From JAHEDH01 sp963745865 (GTDB taxonomy: Bacteria > Actinomycetota > Acidimicrobiia > Spongiisociales > ZC4RG35), in assembly GCA_963745865.1 (NCBI GenBank), contig CAVUYZ010000004.1, positions 604,966-668,965 on the forward strand: a stretch of DNA of 64,000 nucleotides, written 5' to 3'. The position numbers and the translations under genes are program-made. Under the pieces are notes generated by a model, which saw only the letters and a program-made list of their open reading frames with translations, did not search any database and was not told where the DNA came from. Of the stretch, positions 1-12,043 are shown piece by piece (positions within the stretch are counted from its first letter, which is position 1; every line of letters starts with the position of its first letter).

Positions 1-602
1 CCGAGGTTGCAGACCGTCTCGTCGACCGTGTCTCCCCTTCTCAGCGGGTCGATCGCCATCCATCTCTCGGGTCTCACGTCGGTGGACGCACTTGGCGCCG
101 CTCCAGGAGCAGGGATGGCTCACTCGGCGGCGTGCACCCTCTGATGACACTTCCGTCGCCCGAAGCCGGCTCTGGAGCGCTCGTGGGTGCTCCGGCCGGT
201 GTGTCCGGCTCGACCGTCGAGACGGTGGGCCGCCTCGTCGACTTCGCTGCCACGCTCGGGATGCGACCGTTCACGCTCGATGACGGGATGCGAGCGTTGT
301 ATCACACAGCAGCCTCGGTGGCGGCCAACATGGTGACTGCAGTACTCGGCGTTTCCTTCGATCTGTTCGACGCGGCAGGCATCGACCCGGCGGTGAGTAG
401 ACCATTGGTCGAGCGGGCGGTCGCCAATTGTTTCGAGCTCGGGCCGGGACCTGCGCTGACCGGACCGGTCTCGAGGGGCGATGTTGGCACGATCGCGCTC
501 CAGCGCGCCGCAGTTGCCGATCTCGGCCCGGCCCTGGTCGGAGAGTTCGACTCGTTGCTCGACCTGGTTCGGGCACGTGCGGCGAGCGGGGGAAGCGCAT
601 GA
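1..602 (+). CDS. DUF2520 / Rossmann-like protein, 5' partial and frameshifted
   Basis: This is the C-terminal part of a DUF2520-type protein, a family of putative NAD(P)-binding oxidoreductases often found just upstream of panC. Its exact reaction is not established. Frame 1 from the window edge reads a typical segment ending AIHLSGLTSVDALG near position 90. The family HPLMTLP motif follows in another frame from position 132. A single missing base near 125-131 explains the switch. The rest (to 602) is the helical C-terminal domain. The stop overlaps the panC start (ATGA at 599-602), so the two were probably co-transcribed. The beginning lies outside the window. Confidence 0.75.
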   Translation, partial: EVADRLVDRVSPSQRVDRHPSLGSHVGGRTWRRSRSRDGSLGGVHPLMTLPSPEAGSGALVGAPAGVSGSTVETVGRLVDFAATLGMRPFTLDDGMRALYHTAASVAANMVTAVLGVSFDLFDAAGIDPAVSRPLVERAVANCFELGPGPALTGPVSRGDVGTIALQRAAVADLGPALVGEFDSLLDLVRARAASGGSA

Positions 603-1487
603 AGGTGACCTCACACGTTCTCGGAGTCGAGGTCTCTCACGGTCGGCCGGGTGGCACTGGTCCCGACCATGGGATTTCTCCACGAAGGCCATCTCTCCCA
701 CATCCGTCGGGCGAGGGAGTCGAGCGACACCGTGGTGGTGTCTCTCTTCGTCAATCCACTCCAGTTCGGTGACTCCCGAGATCTCGACCGCTATCCACGC
801 GATGTCGCCCGCGATGCGCAACTCGCCTCGTCGGCCGGAGCCGATGTTCTGTTCGCTCCGCCGCTGGAGGAGATGTACCCGGATCGGCCGCTGACCACGG
901 TGACGGTCGCGGAGCTGACCGACCATCTCGAGGGGCCGAGAAGGCCAGGGCATTTCGACGGGGTCACCACCGTGGTGGCGAAATTGCTCGCCGGTCTTCG
1001 GCCGGACACTGCGCACTTCGGCCGCAAGGACGCCCAACAGTTGGCGGTGGTCACTCGCATGGTGTCCGACCTCAGCCTGCCCACAGAGATCGTGCCCGGG
1101 CCGACGATCCGTGAGCATGACGGGCTGGCGCTGTCGAGCCGGAACGTGTTCCTCTCCGACGCCGACCGACGCCGCGCCGTGGGACTCTCTCGGGGGGTGT
1201 TCGCCGCAGCGGATGCGATCGAACGGGGAGTTGTCGACGCCAACGAACTGCACCGACTCTGCCTCGAGCGACTCGCCGGGATCGACGTGGAGTACGTCCA
1301 GCTCGCCAGCCAATCGCTGGTGCAGCCGCTCGAGGCTCTCGACCAGCCGTCCTTCCTGGCGGTGGCCGCCGGGATCGGTTCGACCCGCCTCATCGACAAC
1401 GTGACCATCGACTTCGACGGCGATCGCCCGGTCGTCGACCGAGGCGTGTTGCTCGATGAGGCGTCGATGCTGTACGCGGCCACCTGA
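599..1487 (+). CDS. panC: Pantoate--beta-alanine ligase (panC), frameshifted near the start
   Basis: PanC condenses pantoate and beta-alanine with ATP to give pantothenate, in the cytoplasm. The protein shows the nucleotide-binding VPTMGFLHEGHLS segment, then FVNPLQF, the GRKDAQQ region and the SSRNVFLS motif, all diagnostic. I place the start at ATG 599 (MKVTSHVL), which overlaps the previous stop. The frame must change between about 605 and 640 to join the main frame, which is open from GTG 651. Starting at 651 would delete the first beta strand. The stop overlaps the coaX start (TGATG). The two neighbouring CoA-pathway genes support the assignment. Confidence 0.93.
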
Positions 1488-2242
1488 TGCTGCTCGTGAT
1501 CGACGTTGGGAACACGGGCACCGTGGTCGGGATCGTCGACGGCGATGTCGTCGTCGCCCGGTGGGAGATCACGACGACCGCGAGAACCGTTGACGAATAC
1601 GTGCTGGCCATCGATGCCCTTCTCGAGAGTGGCGGGCACCGGGTCTCGTCGGCCGCACTCGCCAGTGTCGTCCCGGAGGCGACCAGGGTCCTCCGGGCCG
1701 CCCTCCCGAGGATCGCAGGGTCGCCGCCGGTGGTGGTCGGCCCTGGCGTCCGGACCGGACTCAGCATCGACCTCGACAATGCCAGGGAAGTGGGCGCCGA
1801 CCGGGTCGCCGGTGCCGTCGGGGCGATCGACCGCTACGGCGCTCCGGTGATCACCGTCGATTTCGGCACAGCGACCACCGTCGACCTGGTCGATGCTGCG
1901 TCGAGCTTTCGGGGTGGGGCGATCGCGGTCGGGATCGGCGTCGGCGCTGAGGCGTTGGTCGCGTCGACGTCGGCGCTTCGGAGGGTCGAGCTGAGCGAGC
2001 CGTCTCACTCGGTGGGGAGAAGCACGGTCGAAGCGGTGCAATCGGGCATGGTGTTCGGCTTCGCGGGGATGGTCGACGGCCTGGTTTCCCGGATGAAGAA
2101 CGAAGCCGACATCGAGCCAGTGGCGGTGGTGGCCACCGGGGGTTTTGCTCCGCTGATCGGGCCACTGTGCGACCAGATCACCCATGTCGATGCGGACCTG
2201 ACACTCTGGGGTCTGGCCCTCATCCATCGCCGCAACCAGTGA
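1487..2242 (+). CDS. coaX: Type III pantothenate kinase
   Basis: CoaX phosphorylates pantothenate, the first committed step of CoA synthesis. At 251 aa it has the usual length for type III enzymes. The ASKHA-fold signatures are visible: MLLVIDVGNT at the start (phosphate-1 loop), GADRVAGAVGA in the middle, VDFGTATTVD (the second phosphate loop with catalytic Asp) and a C-terminal VATGGFA. The start overlaps the panC stop by one base. PanC and CoaX together couple pantothenate synthesis to its phosphorylation. The frame is intact. Confidence 0.95.
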   Translation: MLLVIDVGNTGTVVGIVDGDVVVARWEITTTARTVDEYVLAIDALLESGGHRVSSAALASVVPEATRVLRAALPRIAGSPPVVVGPGVRTGLSIDLDNAREVGADRVAGAVGAIDRYGAPVITVDFGTATTVDLVDAASSFRGGAIAVGIGVGAEALVASTSALRRVELSEPSHSVGRSTVEAVQSGMVFGFAGMVDGLVSRMKNEADIEPVAVVATGGFAPLIGPLCDQITHVDADLTLWGLALIHRRNQ

Positions 2243-2286
2243 TCGGGTTCTGGCGCGCGCCGTCTCCGACCTAGCCTCGCTCGAAT

Positions 2287-3811
2287 ATGTCCGACCCCAA
2301 CGACACCACCGAAGAACCGATCGATGACCGGGTCGAACTCACCGAGCACCCGCTGACCGCAGTCCGCCTCGAGAAGCTCGAGGCGTTGATCGCAGCCGGT
2401 CTCGAACCGTATCCGGTTGGCCTTCGTCCGACCAGCACCGCCGCCGAGTTGCACGACGCCCACGGGGGCCTCGAGCCAGGAGCCTCGACCGATCGTGCGG
2501 TCTCGGTGGCCGGCCGGGTGATGCTTCACCGCTCGTTCGGGAAGCTGGTCTTTCTGACCATCGAGGACCACAGCGGCCGGATCCAGCTGTTCGTCTCGAA
2601 GGGTGATCTCGAAGCCCCCCTGTTCGACCAGATCGAGAGCAGCGATGTCGGCGATTGGGTGTGGGCGTCGGGGGAGGTCATCACCACCAAGAAGGGCGAG
2701 TTGAGCGTGAGGGTTGCTGCCTTTGCCCTGCTCGCCAAGGGACTCCGGCCCCTTCCCGACAAGTGGCACGGGCTCAGCGACGTCGAAAAGCGATCGCGTC
2801 AGCGCTACCTCGACCTGATCGTCAACGACGACGCCACGGACATCGCCAGGAGCCGTTCGGCGATCATCTCCGAGCTGCGCAGGCAGTTCGAGCAGCGCGG
2901 ATTCATCGAAGTCGAGACCCCCGTACTCCAGCCGGAAGCTGGTGGTGCCTTGGCGCGTCCGTTCGCGACGCATCACAACGCGCTCGGGATGGACATGTAC
3001 CTGCGGATCGCGACGGAGCTTCACCTGAAGCGTTTGATCGTTGGCGGCCTCGGCAAGGTCTTCGAGATCGGGAGGATCTTCCGCAACGAGGGGATCGACG
3101 CGACCCACAACCCTGAGTTCACGATGCTCGAGTCGTATGAGGCGCTTGCCGATTACGAAGACGTGATGGAACTCGTCGAGTCGGTGTTCGCCGATCTGGC
3201 CTCCGAGGTCCTCGGATCGGTCGAGGTGCCGTATCAGGGTTCGATCATCGATCTCTCAGCCCCATTTCGGCGAGTGTCGATGCTCGACCTGGTCAACGAG
3301 GCGATCGATGAGGATGTCTCATACGAAACGCCGGTGTCCGAACTCAGGGCGATCGCCGATCGTGTCGGTGCGTCCGCATGACGACGCCGATGGCTGCGGG
3401 AAGCTGATCGCCGAGATCTTCGAGGCGGTGGCGGAGTCGAGACTCGTGCAGCCGACTTTCGTCACCGAGCACCCGGTCGAGACGTCACCGCTGGCGCGTC
3501 GTCATCGTTCGAATCCCGCCGTCACCGAGCGCTTCGAGCTGATCATCGCCGGGTCCGAGTACGCCAACGGTTACAGCGAGCTCAACGACCCTGCCGAGCA
3601 GCGTGCCCGCTTCGAGGCACAAGCCTCGGCTCGCTCAGCGGGGGCTGAGGAGACCCATCCGATCGACGAGGATTACATCCGCGCCCTCGAATACGGGATG
3701 CCACCAACCGGTGGACTCGGGATCGGCGTAGATCGGCTGGTGATGCTGTTGACCAACCGAGTCCACATTCGAGAAGTGATTCTGTTTCCGACCTTGCGAC
3801 CGGAGTCCTGA
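2287..3811 (+). CDS. lysS: Class II lysyl-tRNA synthetase, one frameshift
   Basis: LysS charges tRNA-Lys. Domains in order: an N-terminal OB-fold anticodon-binding region (about residues 60-160), then the class II core with motif 2 (RIFRNEG...HNPEFTMLE) and motif 3 (GLGIGVDRLVML) near the end. The reading frame is interrupted around 3367: frame 1 ends in a false stop at 3381, while frame 2 continues with VRPHDDADG and runs to 3811. Removing one G near 3367-3370 restores a protein of about 507 aa, the normal LysS length. LysS is essential unless a class I enzyme exists elsewhere, so a sequencing error is more likely than a pseudogene. Confidence 0.94.
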
Positions 3812-3828
3812 CGCGTCGGCGGGTCGAT

Positions 3829-4389
3829 CTAGAGCGTCGAGAGCTTCACCGAGCCGTCGTCGGCTCGGAGGGACAGCTGGCGGGCCGTGTCGAGAACGGT
3901 CCCGGAGTTGTGGGTCGCAGCCCGGACCTCGACGCCGCCGATCGTGAACACACGGCCGGTCTCCGGCGTTGTCCGCACGACCCGGGCCAACATCGCCCGA
4001 ACCCGGTTGGCAACGACCTCGATCGTGCCGGCCTGAAGGTCGGCGAGCACCGCCACGAAGGCGTTGTCCTCGGCGCGGCCCACGTCATCGACGTCGCGCA
4101 CTCCCGCTGAGATCGTTGCGGCGACGTGCTTCAGCAGGTCCAGGTGAGCGGGCGTCTGCTCGTAGGGTGCCTCCATGTTGGGGAGCCGGATGTACAGCGC
4201 CCCGTAGATGTCGCCTCGTCTGGCCAGCCAGCGCTGGGCGCGCTGGATCGCCTCGAAGATCCCGTTCCGATTCAGCAGGCTCGTGTCGAGATCGATCGTT
4301 CCCACGACGTCGAGTGTGAATCTGAGCTGCTGGAGCTCGGCGGTCACCGACTCGAGCCTGGCCTCTATCTGTTCGCGGTCGTCCGTCAC
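3829..4389 (-). CDS. Degenerate GGDEF-domain protein
   Basis: The gene encodes about 186 aa from GTG 4389. The first 30 residues form a probable coiled coil (REQIEARLESVTAELQQL). A GGDEF-like fold follows, recognised by D-x-x-TSLLNRNGIFEAI, which matches the family DxLTGLxNRxxF start. The active-site loop that should read GG(D/E)EF is replaced by RAEDNAF, so diguanylate cyclase activity is unlikely. It may bind c-di-GMP or a protein partner, which is inference. It is convergent with lysS and divergent from the sigma-factor gene, with about 100 bp between them. A longer upstream open frame exists, but it runs through the sigma gene on the other strand and is not coding. Confidence 0.72.
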   Translation of the reverse strand: MTDDREQIEARLESVTAELQQLRFTLDVVGTIDLDTSLLNRNGIFEAIQRAQRWLARRGDIYGALYIRLPNMEAPYEQTPAHLDLLKHVAATISAGVRDVDDVGRAEDNAFVAVLADLQAGTIEVVANRVRAMLARVVRTTPETGRVFTIGGVEVRAATHNSGTVLDTARQLSLRADDGSVKLSTL

Positions 4390-4488
4390 GCCACACAGCC
4401 TACAAAGGTGAACAAACCAGGAATAGTCATCAAGCGCGCCTCGATTCGTGACGATTGAATCGGGTACGGGTCGCGTCGAGAAGAGCCA

Positions 4489-5367
4489 ATGGACGACACA
4501 GCGACAACTTCCTTCCTCACCATGGAGGAGCAGAACGCTCTCGTGGTCGAGACGCTGGGCCTCGTCGACCACATCGTCAACGAGGTCTCGGCCCGCTTCC
4601 CGCGTCATGTCGACCGGGGCGAGCTCTGGAATGCCGGCTCCCTCGGCCTGGTCGAGGCCAGTCGGCGCTTCGATCCCGAGGCCGGCGTGCCGTTCAATCG
4701 CTATGCCGCCATCCGGATCAGGGGAGCGATCATCGACTCCACCCGCACCAGGGATTGGGCGAGTCGATCGGTTCGGCGTAACGCCAGGGACATTCAGCGG
4801 GCGAGAGCCGACCTCGAGCAGGACGGTGTCTCCGCCACGCAAGCCGAACCTCGCCGACGTCCTCGGTATCTCCGAGGACGAATTGGGCAAACGCCAGTCC
4901 GATGCCGCGGCAGCCACGCTGCTGCAACTCGACCAGCCCACCGGTGAGGAAGACTCGGCGACGCTCGCCGATCGGGTCTCGGAGGGCAGCCGTGAGGTTC
5001 AGCCGGAAATGTCGATCGAGGACCGCGAGTTGCGGGGCACGCTGCTCGAGGCGATCAGGAACCTTCCCGACATCCAGTCCGACGTCATGGTTCGGTACTA
5101 CATCGAGGGCGAGTTGCTCGGCGACATCGCGATCGATCTCGACCTGACCGAAGCGCGGATCAGCCAGATCAGGTCTGAGGCAGTGACCTCGATCCGTGCC
5201 TATTCTGGGAGATCTGTACGAGGGAGTCACTCCTGCCGACGACGATGCGCCGGGAAAACGCGCCCGAGCGGCGTTTCTGGCGAAGATGTCCGAGACGTCG
5301 ACCTGGCGAACTCGATTGGCGACCGACTCCTTCCTACGAGCGGATCGTCCAGAACCGCTCTGCCTGA
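4489..5367 (+). CDS. WhiG/FliA-type alternative sigma factor, frameshifted
   Basis: This is a sigma-70 family factor of the FliA/WhiG class (sigma 2, 3 and 4 regions). Region 2 is visible as HVDRGELWNAGSLGLVEASRRFD and FNRYAAIRIRGAI. Region 3 is NLADVLGISEDELGK. Region 4 is the helix-turn-helix IAIDLDLTEARISQIR. The start is ATG 4489. The frame changes near 4840 and again near 5207. The 3' end is uncertain: a third frame change near 5330 would give a stop at 5365-5367, just before the convergent response-regulator gene. In Streptomyces WhiG controls sporulation; FliA controls motility elsewhere. No flagellar genes are visible here. The divergent GGDEF-like gene may be a functional partner. 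Confidence 0.85.
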
Positions 5368-5377
5368 TCGGCGAGGG

Positions 5378-5747
5378 TCACACGGCCACTCCGGACATCG
5401 TCCTCAGCCGCTCTGCAAGGGTCGAGGTGTCGAATGGCTTCTCGATGAGTCCTGCGATTCCGAGCTCGAGGAGCTCGGAGGAGGGAAGATCCGACCTTCC
5501 CGTGAGGAAGACGACCGGGATGTCTTGCGACCTCGGGCTGTTGGGCGAGGTCCCTGGCCAGATCGGCGCCCGACCGGCCCGGCATGGTGTAGTCGAGCAC
5601 GATGATGTCGGGCCGGGTCTCGAGAGCGGTCGACACAACTGCCGTGGGGTCTGCGACTTCGATGACTTCGTCGCCGCTGCGTTTGGCGAGGACGACGTTC
5701 AGCAGATACCTGATGACTGAATCGTCGTCACACACGAGGATTCTCAT
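5378..5747 (-). CDS. Single-domain response regulator (receiver domain only), frameshifted
   Basis: This CheY-like receiver has about 122 aa. The acidic pocket is visible in MRILVCDDDSV. The phospho-acceptor Asp is in IIVLDYTMPG, and the switch Thr and Lys are in VVFLTGRSD and IEKPFD. The start is ATG 5747, preceded by AGGAGA at a good distance. The frame changes near 5540; both halves together make a complete receiver with no output domain. It must therefore act by binding another protein. It is convergent with the sigma factor. Confidence 0.85.
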
Positions 5748-5829
5748 TGGGGTCTCCTGAGCGGTCGGCTGTCGTACATGAGACACCTGTCGACCGGAAG
5801 CTCATCGACTCAAGGACTTGGGGGGCGGA

Positions 5830-6822
5830 TCAGTTCCTGACGTCTGCGACCCGGGCCACGAGAAAGCCGCCGAGATCGCCGAGCACGGCCTTCGCCGGAA
5901 CCTTGGGCAGCAACCTGGCTGCGACGGCGGCACGGTCGAGCCGGGCAGAGGCATCATCGAGTGCGTCGTCGATGAAACCGCCCGCCCTGACAAGGTCGAT
6001 CACTTCGTCGATCGTTTCCTGCCGGTACGGGCGATCCTCGGTCAGCAGCTTGCGGATGCGGTCGCCGTCGTCGCCGGTGAGACCGAGCAGCACCGGCATC
6101 GTGAACTTTCCCTCGGCGATGTCGGAACCGGCCGGTTTACCGATCGCCATCGTCGTCGACACCAGATCGAGTACGTCGTCGGCGATCTGGAAGACCATTC
6201 CAACCTCGTGGGCCCAGGTCGAGATGGCATCGACCACCGCGCTGTCTGCATCGGCAGCCAGCGCCCCCAATTGGGCCGAGGTTCGGATCAGCGACGCGGT
6301 CTTCTGTTCGATCACCTTCTCGTAGGCGGCGAGGTCGTGATCGAGGTCGTAGTCGAGTTGCAGTTCGCGAGTCTGGCCTTCGACCAGTTCGGCATAGGTC
6401 TCGGCGAGCAGTCGGACCGATTCGAGGCTCAGGTGGGTGGCAGCGGTCTCTGACGCTCTTGCCATCAGGAAGTCTCCGGCGAGGATGGCGATGGTGTTCG
6501 TCCAGTTGGCGTTCGCCGAGTCGGCACCTCGCCTGGTGTCGGCCTCGTCGATGACGTCATCGTGATACAGGCTCCCGACGTGGATCAACTCGACCGCGAC
6601 ACCCGCCTCGACCGGTCGGCCGTCTGCAGCTGGACCGAACTCGGCGGCGAGCAGGGCGACCAGCGGTCGATACCGCTTTCCGCCGGCCCGCAACAGGTGC
6701 TGCGCGACCTCGGTGAGATACGGGTCCTCGGCAGTCGAGACTTCGAGGAGGCGCGTTTCGACCCGATCCATCGCGGACCACACACTGGGGAGGGGGACCA
6801 GAGAGGCGAGTTCGTTGGACAT
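5830..6822 (-). CDS. Polyprenyl diphosphate synthase (trans-isoprenyl chain elongation)
   Basis: The protein (330 aa from ATG 6822) makes a long-chain all-trans prenyl diphosphate from isopentenyl diphosphate, probably for menaquinone side chains. The allylic aspartate-rich motif is HDDVIDEAD (around residue 87). The second aspartate-rich motif is QIADDVLD. LLRAGGKRYRP, which binds the pyrophosphate, is also present. Chain length cannot be read reliably from sequence. The upstream extension of the open frame to 7032 overlaps the clpC 5' end and promoter and is not used. The frame is intact, and the gene is divergent from clpC. Confidence 0.92.
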   Translation of the reverse strand: MSNELASLVPLPSVWSAMDRVETRLLEVSTAEDPYLTEVAQHLLRAGGKRYRPLVALLAAEFGPAADGRPVEAGVAVELIHVGSLYHDDVIDEADTRRGADSANANWTNTIAILAGDFLMARASETAATHLSLESVRLLAETYAELVEGQTRELQLDYDLDHDLAAYEKVIEQKTASLIRTSAQLGALAADADSAVVDAISTWAHEVGMVFQIADDVLDLVSTTMAIGKPAGSDIAEGKFTMPVLLGLTGDDGDRIRKLLTEDRPYRQETIDEVIDLVRAGGFIDDALDDASARLDRAAVAARLLPKVPAKAVLGDLGGFLVARVADVRN

Positions 6823-6914
6823 CTGGCCAAACCCTACTGATGGTGCCTGGCAGCAGGTAACCCAAACCCGACTCCGGCCGATCGTGGTTCGGAGTTGTTG
6901 GATCCCGTCATCGG

Positions 6915-6954
6915 TATACTTCGACCACCAGCCAGGGATATTCTCTTGAGGAGG
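6915..6954 (+). promoter_or_regulatory. Candidate clpC -10 element and ribosome binding site
   Basis: TATACT at 6915-6920 is a good -10 hexamer. The best -35-like hexamer, TTGTTG at 6895-6900, is only 14 bp away, so it is a poor match. A strong GAGGAGG Shine-Dalgarno sequence at 6948-6954 decides the TTG start at 6962. No CtsR- or HrcA-type inverted repeat is obvious here. Confidence 0.45.
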
Positions 6955-6961
6955 CCCACTC

Positions 6962-9463
<2,502 letters not shown>

Positions 9464-9482
9464 CGACGAATCGGGTGAAACG

Positions 9483-9535
9483 ACACACGCCCCGTGCGCT
9501 CGCACGGGGCGTGTGTTCGTGCACGGGGCGTGTGT
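9483..9535. terminator. Perfect 15-bp hairpin with a duplicated 3' arm, between convergent genes
   Basis: ACACACGCCCCGTGC at 9483-9497 pairs perfectly with GCACGGGGCGTGTGT at 9502-9516 across a 4-nt loop. The same 15-base right arm recurs at 9521-9535 after a TCGT spacer. It lies between clpC and the convergent permease gene and can fold on both strands, so it fits a bidirectional terminator. There is no long T-tract. The second arm allows an alternative, longer-loop hairpin. Confidence 0.8.
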
Positions 9536-9539
9536 GGCG

Positions 9540-10820
9540 TTACTCCTTGATGTAGGGCTGCCCGTCGGCGGCAGGGGCTCTGGCTTTGCCGACGACGCCG
9601 GCGACGACGATCACCGTGGCGACGTAGGGCAGCATCAGCATGAACTCCGACGGGATCGCCGTGCCGAGGATCGCCACTTTCTGCGACAGGGCCCCGGAGA
9701 ACCCGAACACGAGTCCCGCGCCGAGCGCCCCGATCGGCATCCAGCGGCCGAAGATCATCGCCGCCAGACCGATGAACCCGATCCCTCCGGTCATGTTCTC
9801 CTCGAACCGTGAGATCTGGGCCAGGGCCAGGAAGGCTCCGCCGAATCCGGCGATCAACCCTCCAAGGACGACGTTGCGATACCGGACCCGGATCACGTCG
9901 ATGCCGAGGGTGTCGGCGGCCTTGGGATGCTCGCCGACCGCACGTGCCCTCAGCCCCCATCTCGTCTTGAAAAAGGCCTGGTGGAGGGCGAAGACGAGGA
10001 TGAGCATCCCGTAGACGAAGAACGTGTGGTTGAAGAACATCGGCCCGAGTACCGGAATGTCGGCGAGGATCGGGATGCGCCACGACGTGACCCGGGCGGG
10101 GGCATTCAGGTCCTGGGCCTCTGACAGCACCCGACTGGCCAGGAACGAGGTGAGACCGAGGGCGAAGATGTTGATCACGACGCCGGCGATGATCTGATCG
10201 ACCCGGAAGCGAATCGCCAGCCAGGCGAGGAGTAGACCAAGCAGCGCGCCGACGGCCATCGCCCCGAGCACTCCTGCGATGGTGCCGAACACCGACGACA
10301 GCACGACTGCGACGAAGGCGGAGGCAAGCAACTGCCCTTCGATCCCGATGTTGATCACGCCGGCTCGCTCGCACATCAACCCGGTCAGGGCTCCGAGCGT
10401 GATCACGACCGCCGAGATGACCGTCGACCGCAGCATGCCGACCATGCTGAATGAGCTTCCCGCCGCTGCCCAGGAGAGGAATGCGATCACGAACAGACCC
10501 AGCCCGACTCCCAGGAGCGGATTGGTGAGCTTCAGGTGGCGGCGCATCAGTTGGTCGACCGCCAGCCCAGCGACGATGGCCGCGATCACCAGCGATGCCA
10601 GACGGGAATTCAACGTCACTGCCAGGTCCATGAATCGATCGCCGGGAAGGCTCAGATTGAATGTGGATTGTGCGTCTGACTCCACCCCGAACGCGAACAC
10701 CCACACGACGATGAGGGCGAGGCCGAGCAGGACGATGCCGATGATCGTCGCACGACGCTCCTCGGCGGAGGTGCGCACCCGGGTTGGCTGCGTCGTCTGG
10801 GACTGTTCGACCGTCGTCAC
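9540..10820 (-). CDS. ABC transporter permease, PnrA/BMP nucleoside type (second permease)
   Basis: This 426-aa inner-membrane protein has about ten hydrophobic segments. It is the second permease of a BMP-family importer (NupQ/YufQ-like), which typically takes up purine nucleosides. The conserved ERAGVINIGIEGQLL loop, the coupling region typical of this permease family, is clear near residue 140. I chose GTG 10820 because its GTGA overlaps the upstream stop at 10817-10819; ATG 10829 is an alternative. It is the last gene of the operon and ends at the hairpin at 9483-9535. Confidence 0.9.
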   Translation of the reverse strand: MTTVEQSQTTQPTRVRTSAEERRATIIGIVLLGLALIVVWVFAFGVESDAQSTFNLSLPGDRFMDLAVTLNSRLASLVIAAIVAGLAVDQLMRRHLKLTNPLLGVGLGLFVIAFLSWAAAGSSFSMVGMLRSTVISAVVITLGALTGLMCERAGVINIGIEGQLLASAFVAVVLSSVFGTIAGVLGAMAVGALLGLLLAWLAIRFRVDQIIAGVVINIFALGLTSFLASRVLSEAQDLNAPARVTSWRIPILADIPVLGPMFFNHTFFVYGMLILVFALHQAFFKTRWGLRARAVGEHPKAADTLGIDVIRVRYRNVVLGGLIAGFGGAFLALAQISRFEENMTGGIGFIGLAAMIFGRWMPIGALGAGLVFGFSGALSQKVAILGTAIPSEFMLMLPYVATVIVVAGVVGKARAPAADGQPYIKE

Positions 10821-12043
10821 GAGCCCCACCCCGTCATCAGTTGTTGTGCGTCGTCGTCATCGCCACCTTTGAGTCGATAGATCGCTCGGACCATCTCGGG
10901 AGCGGCAACGAAGATGACGATGAGCGCCTGGAGCACGACCACCAGATCGAGCGGGATCTGGGCTGCTCCTTGCATCTCACGGCCCCCAGCCTTCAATGCG
11001 CCGAACAACACCGCCGCCCACAGTGTCCCGACGGGATGCGATCGGCCAAGAAGGGCGACGGTGATTGCGTCGAAACCGACGGATCCGGCGAGGTCGGTGG
11101 TTGCCTTGAAGGGCTCGAGCCCCATGACCTGGTTGGCGCCTGCCAGGCCTGCGAGCGCTCCGGCGGTCGCCATGGACATGGTCACGAGGGTCGCGACGCT
11201 CATGCCTGCGTAGCGGCTGGCAGCCGGGTTCATGCCCACGGCCCGAAACTCGAATCCGATTTGCGACTTGAACAACAGCCAGTGGACCCCGTAGACGGCG
11301 GCGAGGGCCACGAGGAAGCCGATGGTGACCCGGTATTCCGACCCCAGGAGTCGCGGGAGTTGCGCGGTGGGCTCCAACGGCGATGACACGGGGTTGTTCC
11401 TGCCGGGCTCCTGGAACAGGGGGATGGTCAACAGCCACTGGACGAAGAAGAGCGCGATGAAGTTGAACATGATGGTCGTGATGACCTCGTGCGCTCCGGT
11501 CTTGGCTTTGAGCAGGCCCGGTATGCCTCCCCAGATGATTCCGCCGACGAGGCCTCCGATCAGGGCAAGTGGTATGTGGATGACTGCCGGCAGTGAGAGA
11601 TGGATCCCAACCCAGGTTGCGACGAGTCCGCCGATCAGCATCTGTCCTTGGGCCCCGATGTTGAAGAGTCCGGCCTGGAAGCCGAGCGCGACGCCGAGGC
11701 TTGCGAGAAGGAGGGGAGTGGCGGCGAACAGCGTCTCGGAGACCGCCCTGACGGAGCCGACCGATCCGGTGAACAGTGCTTTGTAGGCGGCACCGATCTC
11801 GCTGGCCATGCCGGACAGGGCCGTCCCCGGGTCGCTGAACAGCAGAGGCAGCCCCTCGATGTCGGAGAGTGCGATGATGAGGGCGCCGATCGCCAGTGCG
11901 GTGACGAAGGCCAGGGTCGGAAGGACGAGTGATCGCATGGCGCTGGTTCCGACGCCGCTGAGCTTGCCCATCAGACCACCCGCCGGCTCCTTCATCTCTG
12001 GGTCGTCCGTGATCTCTGGATCGTCGTTCGAGGGCGTCGTCAT
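10817..12043 (-). CDS. ABC transporter permease, PnrA/BMP nucleoside type (first permease)
   Basis: The gene encodes 408 aa with a charged cytoplasmic N-terminus (PSNDDPEITDDPEM) and about ten transmembrane helices. The FNIGAQGQMLIGG loop is the family's ATPase-coupling signature (NupP/YufP-like). The start is ATG 12043, overlapping the ATPase stop as ATGA, which indicates translational coupling. The open frame continues upstream into the ATPase gene but is not coding there. It pairs with the next permease to make the heterodimeric channel. Confidence 0.9.
   Translation of the reverse strand: MTTPSNDDPEITDDPEMKEPAGGLMGKLSGVGTSAMRSLVLPTLAFVTALAIGALIIALSDIEGLPLLFSDPGTALSGMASEIGAAYKALFTGSVGSVRAVSETLFAATPLLLASLGVALGFQAGLFNIGAQGQMLIGGLVATWVGIHLSLPAVIHIPLALIGGLVGGIIWGGIPGLLKAKTGAHEVITTIMFNFIALFFVQWLLTIPLFQEPGRNNPVSSPLEPTAQLPRLLGSEYRVTIGFLVALAAVYGVHWLLFKSQIGFEFRAVGMNPAASRYAGMSVATLVTMSMATAGALAGLAGANQVMGLEPFKATTDLAGSVGFDAITVALLGRSHPVGTLWAAVLFGALKAGGREMQGAAQIPLDLVVVLQALIVIFVAAPEMVRAIYRLKGGDDDDAQQLMTGWGS

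Noticed and set aside
791..2227. Long minus-strand open frame of 478 codons opposite panC and coaX
   Set aside because: It lies fully opposite two well-supported genes, has Arg/His/Asp-rich composition typical of antisense frames in GC-rich DNA, and shows no family motif.
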